Positions 52,601 to 61,600 of a DNA stretch of 64,000 nt are shown piece by piece. Position numbers and translations under genes: made by a program. Each line of letters starts with the position of its first letter. Positions within the stretch are counted from its first letter, which is position 1. The notes beneath the pieces are model-generated. The model did not search any database, was not told the DNA's origin, and saw only the letters and a program-made list of their open reading frames with translations. This stretch comes from Symsagittifera roscoffensis (Eukaryota; Xenacoelomorpha; Acoela; Convolutidae): assembly GCF_963678635.1 (NCBI RefSeq), contig NC_087071.1, positions 28,493,325 through 28,557,324 of the forward strand, in the 5' to 3' direction.

Positions 52601-55600
52601 ACAAAAAAAATGAAAGAAAAAATTTAAAACACATTCGAGTTTTTAAGTTCCTTTATTGGTCCTTCAGAAAAAAAAATTAATAAATTTAACCTAGAAAAGC
52701 TCATAAATCAAAAGCGAAAACACCACGAAACCAAAAAATGCACTGGATAGGCTCAAAGTTTTGAGTACGTTTGTTCCTGGATTCCAGCGATAAGTCTTTG
52801 AATATGTTCAAAAGTTTCCGTGAATTCCGAGTACAAATTCCTGTAGCGCGATCTTTGCGGCACATAATTTTCGTTGCGGATTCAGCAACGAGTGAATATA
52901 AGTAGTTGTTCCAGATTCCGCAAATTGATGCGAATTCCCCCTACAACTTGTGGATTCCACTTACATTTGCAGATTCCAAGACATCCTAAGTTTACTAAAC
53001 ACATATGTTAATATTTATTTATGGACTCCTCGAACTGTTCCGGGTTCCAAAAGTTTTGTTGATGACTCCTTGTTTTTGGAGCGATTTTGAGCAATACAAT
53101 GTTTTAGCAGTTTGTCCGTGGAATCCAAAACAGCACAGAAGATTTAAAAAGTAGCATTGTTGCGGATTCGGCAATAATTCAGTTTTTGGCCTGTTGAGGA
53201 ATCCCCTTAAAATTGACAAAATGCAGTTTGGCATCGCAGTGAAAAAAAATTACTATGCTATATCAATCGAGCCCATCTGACAGTGATTAGCAACACTTGC
53301 TTTTAAATGAACAAAATATTTCTTAAAATTTCTATTTTAGAGAACAACCTTAGTACAAAATTCCTTCTAAATTGTTTCGCAACAAAACAATGGTTCAGAA
53401 AGGCAGGCTTGAATTATTTTGGTCGATTTGCAGTGAGTTATAAATGACTCGAGCAAAAATGGAGACAAACTTTTTTCGGTCGGGAACATTGAGACAAGCG
53501 AGCTAAAGTTGATCTTGATCCAGCCCGTAAAAACTTATTAAAAGTGTCGGGCTATTTCTATTTTTTTGAACTATTTACTCGAAAAGTCGAGAAAATTTTC
53601 ATAAATTTTTTTAATGTGCCCTTCCCCAGCCCTCGAGAAAATCTTAGATCCGCCCTGCTTATACTTTATACTTTATACCCATGAAATGCATTCATACTTT
53701 GCTTAGCTAATTCCTGATTTCACTTTTTTTTTATTTTAGCCAAGAGGATGCAAGACCCTCTGAAACTGTGGATGTTCCCGGAATACCCGATGGAGTTCTG
53801 TTCGAAGGTCAATCCAGCTGCTACTATGCCTGCGTCATCGGCATGTGAGCGTTTTTAAGTAGAATTTTACTAACACATTCGAAGAAAAAATGGATCATTT
53901 CTGCTCGGTGTAGTTTTTTACCAGACAAATTTTGTTTTGTAAAGCTGCCCTTTATAAAACTCAAATTCAAAAAGATCTTTTACCTGTGGCAATTTTCCGT
54001 GAAAAGATATGATCTTGAGAATTGGCAAATAAGTACGAGAATTCAATTAATTGCACCAAATTTGCTTTTCTTCTACTAACGGACAAAACAATCCAAAAAA
54101 ACTGCTCGTATCAGGGCGAAGCGCTGACTCTTCCGACTTGGAGCCCTTAGTCGTCTTGGAGCAGATTTTCAAAACACCAATTACAAAAATTGATGAAATT
54201 TTCAAAAAGAAAGTAATTTTTTTTAGTTTTTTTTTCATTGAAAAAGTCGCCTCAAAGGCTATGCCAAGTACAAAAGAATGGGACCAAGTTAACATCCTCA
54301 CCCCAAAGCAACTTGGCGGAAAGGATGTTAACTTGGTTCTAAGTGGGAATTTTCAGCCAAAGATGATCAAATATATTGTAGTTTCAAAAATTTTTTATCC
54401 GATTGTCTCGATTATCCTGCCTTAATGCAAATTGGAACAACTATGAGCGAACTAAATAGCGGCTTACGTGCTAAAAGCACAAATTTGGCACAAATTGAAA
54501 ACTTAAAAGCACAAAATGGCTACTTCCAGATCTTATAATTCCACAAAAAATTCACAATTTAAATCATCTGTAAGATAAAAGAAAATCCATCAAAAATCTT
54601 CCCGTTTAATTTCCGATTGCCGTTTAGGTTGCCGTTTAAAATATCGATAACCGTTTAAGGTCAATCAAAGTTTTTCAAATCAAAAACTGATAAATTGCAA
54701 AAAAAATTTAAAAATTCAAAATTTTGATTTTTTTTCTTCTGAATTTCACGCCCTTTTCAGTGACATTGTCATCCGGTCTGGATCGATAAGTTCAGTATAC
54801 ACATATGTTATTTATATTTTTCATTTTTTATATTAACCTTACTCGGTTGGTCGGTCGGTTGACCTTGATAGGCGTCAAAGATGAACTAGTTATTTTATAC
54901 CGCTTTTCTTGAGACTCTTTATTTATCGATCCATTCGGATTCAAAAACTAGATATTCATACGCAGAGGTATGACATGGCGCAGCTAGCAGGATATTCAAA
55001 AAACCCGATGAATGTTGACCCGTTTTGGGAGAAGGCGTCAGCCGAGCCACCATTAGAGTCGTCCAAGTGGGCAGCAATACTGTAGATGACAGTATTCGCA
55101 AAGGACGGAATTGTAGTAAGAAACCTGCTAAGAGCCAAACCACCACTAGTTGAACCCCCAGAACCTATATACTAGATCAAAACACGGTAAAAACGCAGGC
55201 ATAGAAAAAGAATCGAGATGTTCGAAACCAGGAAAAACGAGTCGGTTGGGAAAACCACGTCATAAAAGCTCGAAAAAAAGGAGTACTATGCAATTCATTA
55301 CGGTGGGACGAAGCAGACGCGAAATTTGGTAGCGATTTTTTTCTATGTCCAAGGGCAAAAACTAGTCCAACAGAAAAGACCAAGCTTGCAACAACTCACT
55401 GTCACCACACAAACCCTAATGACAACGCTTGAAGAAATCGTTCGTTGTTACGATCAGAATCGTAGCCATCGAAAGGTAAAGCTTTATCTGTAGGAAACAA
55501 AAGAAATCGGAGAGGCTTGAACAGTTCCATGCGGATCTAGTAGAATTGCCTAGCTTCAGGAGCTGATTGTGGGGACTGCGAAGACGAGTGGGCGAGATAC

Positions 55601-58600
55601 ATGTTCACCGCGCATATGAAGAAGGAAAAAATTGCGGAAAAACTATAAACACAAACACGGAGTTCAAAAATTGCATACCAATACGCAATACGCCGGGAAA
55701 AAGGAATTGAACACAGTCGCACAATAATTAAACACGTTCGGAGGACAAACTTTAACAACAAAACAAGAGCCGGTACATTACATAAACACACGTGGCCGAC
55801 ATAACTACTCAAACAATAAAATTTCACAAAAAGGCCCGGGAGTTTTCCGCGGTCGACCGTATCCATGTGGAACACAAGAGGACAACAACGGTATACAATC
55901 TTGAACATTCAAAAACAAAGTTACAAATGCGGAAACCAATTCTGACAAAATCACCTACAATCTTGCTCGGCAAAGGACAAGATCTTTTCAAAATGCGACA
56001 AACGAGGGCATTTTGCAAAGGTCTGTCGTTCCAAAATCGTTAACTACTTAGGAGATCGACATGATCAACAGCAGGAAGAAATTGAAACAGAAAACATGGA
56101 AACTGAAATCGATCCCGTGGCGTTTGCTGAGTTCAGTTCAAAAAATGGATGGAACGTTTACCAAATAGACAAATTCTAGGTTATGGCTAATGTCGGATCT
56201 TTTGAGATTAAAAACACAACTACTTTGTACGAGGATGATTTAAAAGGCCTCATCGTTAATTTGAAAAGAAACACAGAGGAATTATTCGCTATCGCTGAAT
56301 CGGGCAGTCCAATGTCATTTCCAAGCGGCGCATACAACCGCACCGCACGTACAACCGAACGACAAGTCAGCACTACTCAAAGGCATCCCACCAGAGGACA
56401 ATGCTAGAAATCTAGCATGCTACAATGGCGAAACAAAAAATCCGAAAGGAAGATTGATAATAACGGTTGAATCAGAAGGCTGGAAATTCCAGACAGCTCC
56501 ATTCATTATAGTCGATGACCAAAAAGCGAACATCATAGGAAGAAAGATATTACGGAGAATAAACTTTAAGTCAATCCAGGAAAAGCAAAAACAAAACGTG
56601 TTAAATATACGCGAGCAGGAGGAGTCAAACCCAGAGAATAAACCATGGGTCTGAGATAATTTCCAAGAACTCTGTGTCCGTATTGGAAAATCAAAACACC
56701 ATGTGATGAGAACTCAATTCAGCAAAGATTTCAACCCAATTCAACAAAAAATTCGACGTTTTCCAATACATCTACAAGAACGAGTTGGAGCGGAATTAAT
56801 CAAGCTAGTGGACCAGAAGCGCATTATCAAGTTAGATAAGTGTTATGATCGACAATTTATCAGCCCAATCGTCATAACAATAAAAAAAGGATCAGACAGT
56901 CAAATTAGCGGTAGACTCTAACAAAATAAACAAATTCATCCATAAAAACAAATACCAAATGCCCATTTTTGACTTACTTCTGTCGACAACATCGCACAGG
57001 TGGTCAAATCGGACAGATCAAAACAAATGCTATTTTCTACACTCGACCTTCGTTACGCACACTCGCAAATCCCTTTGGATAAGATGACCAGAGAACAATG
57101 CAATTTTAACCTTATTGGTGGCAACGCCACCGGGACATATCAATTCCAAACAAGATTCTATGACCTAACGGATATGCCGGCTGAATTTCAAAAAGCAATT
57201 GATCTAACTCTTAGGGATTGTACTAATACCTACGCATACTTAGGCCACATATTGATAAAAACAAGAGGGTCTTTGGGTTTGCACCGACAGAAATTACAGG
57301 CAGTTCTGACAAAATTAGACGAAGAAAATCTTGCGATATCATTGGATAAATGTAAGTTCGCATGCAAACAGGTTGGGGTTTAACATCAAAAGCGAGGGAA
57401 CAAAACCCCTTACAAAGAAAACGGAGGCCATTGAAAAGTTATCGCCACCAAAAATTTTTAAACAATTAAAAACTTTATGTGCTCCATACATCATCTTACA
57501 CGATATATACAAAAATTAGCACAAACAACAGCTGCCTTACCCCCACTGTTAAAAACTACAGAAACATTAAACCACTCGACTGGCAACCAGAGCAAAACAC
57601 AGCCTTCAATAACATCTACACTGTGAAATTGGAAAATCTGCCCATCTACCACAGGGTTAGGAGCGTCAATAGAACAAAATTCATCAGGAGGTTGGGTAGC
57701 CGTAGCCTAAGCATCACGTCTCTTAAAATCCCTCGAGGAAAATATTCCGTAAATGAACTAGAGCTATCAGGGGTCGTGTGGGCAATTGAACATTTTAGTA
57801 CTATCTCTATGGAAAGCCCTTTACCGTCATTACAGATCATCAAGCTTTAATTAGCGCACTAAATGCGAGTGAACGATCAAAAACAAGTCAGAGCAGGCTA
57901 ACGCGCTGGATTGATCACCTGATACCATTCCACTTTGACATTAAACATCCTTGCTAGATGCTGGTTCAATTGCTCAATTAACACCTAAACATTCCAAAGA
58001 TTCCGCAAGCGGTCAATTGCAATCTCACAACCAAATTTAGTTTCAATCAAAACCTGCTCATAACAAGTCAGATCTTCCGCATTCAAAAAAGCTAAAAACT
58101 CAGCCAAGCTGCAAAATCTCATCAACGCGATCTCATCAAAGCATACACAAGTCTGACAAGGATGATGAGCCCCAAACAAATGACAAAAGGATTCAAGGGA
58201 GTTTTTTTCCCTCAGAGCTAAAAGCAACAGAGCCACGGGGCAGGAAAGAATCAACCTCAAAATGGCAACGCTCAGCGGACCGCGAAGAGAGCCTATCTGA
58301 CCCGAGATGGCACAAGCGACCCCAAAATCATTAGTTCAAGATGCAAGGGAACTACTATCGACAAAAAACAAGAGGCAAGGACGAAATTCACCAAAATTTT
58401 ATTTGGAGACGACACCACCTCGGAAAAAACGACAATAATCAACAAACAAAGGGACATCAACACGAGCCGCACATACTGAAACGCCCACGTCAACAATGGA
58501 TACACAAACCTAGCCCGAGAGGAGGGAAAAGAACGAGGACACAGGAGAAATTTGTTTTAGCCGCGTGGACCCCAACATATCCATGCAAGAAGAAAAGGAG

Positions 58601-61600
58601 TAAAATCTGTAACTACCGACAAAGACGACAACAACGCAGTTAGAAGCCAGTCACTATATAATCACGCAGGGAATACTCGCAATAGTAGAGAAGGCCACAA
58701 CGGCCGCAAACACAACAGAAGCGGAGGAGGACACACCACTGTTTCGCCGGAAGTTGAAACGGGAACTAGAAGTAGGATTCATTTCTGCTGCCACAAAGAA
58801 GGATAGGAGTTTACTCACCTTATAAACTTCGTTAAAAAGAGAAGCTGAGAAAAATCTTACCGACAATAATGGCACAACATTAGAAACAGACTGCACGATC
58901 CAAGATCGGCAGTCAAGTTAGATTTGTGCCAACATGTCTGATTTCCACACATCCACCGATCCATCGTAGAAATGGCTCAAAGCTGCAGACACTGCACGGA
59001 GCAAGGTAATAACTTAAAACCCATTATGGGAAAAAACATTCATTCCAAGTGGAACCAGTGGTAGAGTACAACGAAGAGGTTCAACTATATTTCGAGGGCC
59101 CTCCCGAATGAACTATATAGGGACGCATACATTTTGGTTGCAATAGATGAATGGTCAAAATTCCCTTTGCAAAAGTTGTTTCGAATACAAGAGCAGATGT
59201 TGCCATTAAGTTCATCCAAAGTCTAATAACGGGGTACCTCGAAGATTAAAAGGCGACCAGGCGCAAACATTTAGGACTAAAAAAACCTCCATCTTTTTTT
59301 TGCAGTACAAAAATCAGATAGCGACAAATATAAACTACTTTTTGCCCAAGTCGACGATCATAGAGCAATAGGAGTGGTCGAGAGACTGATTCAAACATAA
59401 GAACGCAAGTTATCCGTCATGAAAATAGATAAAATAAACACACCATACAAACTCGCTTCCGAGGTGGCAAAGATTGTAAAATTACTAAGAATCACGCCAC
59501 ATGGCGTCACAAAAATTTCACCATTTGAAGCACACATGGGTTGAAAACCAAAAAACTACCTTTCAAATGTGTAACCAAATAAATAAAACAGGGAAAGTGC
59601 AAACCATGCATGTTTAAATAGAAAAACCTTACAAAGCCGCCACTACCAGTGGAAAAATTCATGACCTCCAACGGTGGTCTGAAGTATCCATCAGAAGACG
59701 GGAACAAAAAATGAAACCACGAATGCCGAAAAATCTTCAGAAAGCAAATTCACCACAACAGCAAGACACAGGTGCAAACTCTAAAACTAGCCAGGGAAAG
59801 GTCAAATGTAAGATACAAAGGGGGTACAGGCGACAATAGACAAAATACAAAAAAAACGCATAGACCAGGTGACACGAAAAACATTTACAATAGCAACAAA
59901 CGTAAATTATCCGAAAACATCGAGCAAAATTTCAAAACCAAAGACGGGAAAGTCCTCACTGCCTACGTTTTTCAGACATTGAGAACCCTAACGCTCCTAA
60001 ATACACCCGATGTTCAAAGAGGACAAAGAGGCAGGATTACCGGTAAAACTAACTCGACAAAAGAAGAAAACAAGCCAGGTCAACAAGAGCAGCCCAACAA
60101 AAAGAAAGGCCAAAGCTACAGGAAAACGAACAGGCGGGCACCCGACACAGAAGTTGCAAACTTCTTGCGGAATGAATTTACAAACAGAGGAGAAGGTTGA
60201 AAAGAAACATAATAATACCCGGGAGAAAACAAAATCCAGTGGATCAGATAGCGACGATAATTCGTCAACATGCTCAAGAGACATCGCACCATTGCCTAAG
60301 AGCCTAAATCAAAATGTACGCCTCCCACAAAGGCAGCAGTGCCACTTCGAAAACCAATGCGAAACCGCCAGTCGGCGCTCTCGAATGCACTCGGGAATCT
60401 TGTCCCGATGAACGCGATAAACACAAACGAAGTCAGAAAAAACTCTTCAATTTGAAATTGACTCGCCGCCAGAAAAGACAAGCAAAGACACCTATCGGAG
60501 CCTAAAATCGCTCATACAAGAAACGGGGTTTACTGAGAAGACAGCGGAATATCAAGCATGCGTGAACTTTTTTGAAGCCATTCGCCCAAAAACAAAACAA
60601 AACGAAACAGACAGACGTAGTGGACTTAACATCACCAACAAAAGATGGAACGAACAATAACAACAATGAAATCCTATTTGTGAAGCAAAAAAAAAATGAT
60701 ATGAAAGAAGACAAGAAAGAAAAGGAAGACGAACAATTATACGAAGAAGAGGAACATTGAAACAAAGATGGAACACGAGCAGAGGTGTAATGAAACAGAA
60801 AAGAGGAATCAAAAGTCCCACGGGGACCAAAAAAACTCAAAAGTTCAAAACATTTTGCTGAGGTTGTCCCGCTGAGGGGGAATGCCATCCGGTCTGGATC
60901 GATAAACTCAGTATAAATTTATGTTAATTATATGATTCATATTTTATGTTAACTTTACTCAGTTGGTCGGTCGGTTGACCTTGATAGGCGTCAAACATAA
61001 ACTGTGTCTGAACTATTGTTCAGTCTTGAATAAATGTTGTCTATCAACTAATTGTTTTACACCGCTTCGGTCGAGACTCTTTGTTAATCAATCCATTCGG
61101 ATTCGAGAATTAGATATTCATACTTAGAGGTATGACAAACGTTTTGGAAAGTGAATTATTTTGAGTCTATTATCGCATTATTAGAAGCGAATTACCTAAC
61201 TCACTATTTTTAAACAATTAGTTTGCTGCTTATGTTTAAATAGAAAAATTTTCCGATTGTTGTTTAATTTCAATAAAAAAGTTTTTTTCTGATCAAAAAT
61301 TTATTGATTTGTTTTGAATTTTTTTTTTATTTAACGCCCTTCACGTTTTTAATGTAGATAGTGACATATTTTGATCCTATTAGCGCATTTTTAGGTGCTT
61401 AGTGCTTAACTTAACAATTTTTGAACGATTAAATTGCTGCTTATGTTTAAATAGCTCAAAATAATCCGATTGCCGTTTAAAAACAATCAAAATATTTTTT
61501 TTTCGGTCAAAAATTGATTAATCACTAAAAACTCATTTTATAAGTTTTAATTTTGTTTTATTCAATTTTTTTTACCCCTTTAACACTTTTTAAAGTAGAA

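Larger units (their letters stand above)
54767..61137 (+). mobile_element. Ty3/gypsy LTR retrotransposon 3 (most complete), intron 6
   Basis: 5' LTR 54767-54975, primer-binding site, gag, protease, RT, RNase H, integrase, Lys-rich 3' region, polypurine run TGAGGGGGAA (60874-60883) and 3' LTR 60883-61137: total 6.37 kb, a normal gypsy size. Same strand as the host gene. Every pol domain contains stops or altered key residues. The flanks are two parts of a ~225 bp tandem repeat, so it inserted into that repeat. A clean 5 bp target duplication is not visible (GACAT before, AACGT after). Confidence 0.92.

Noticed and set aside
54051-54425. 124-codon plus-strand ORF in intron 6
   Set aside because: Spans a repeat end and the ACCAAGTTAACATCC hairpin; no domain and no codon-like bias.
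60502-60888. Minus-strand 128-codon hydrophobic ORF, envelope-like at first sight
   Set aside because: Antisense of the A-rich 3' region of element 3; hydrophobicity comes from reading poly-Lys codons backwards.
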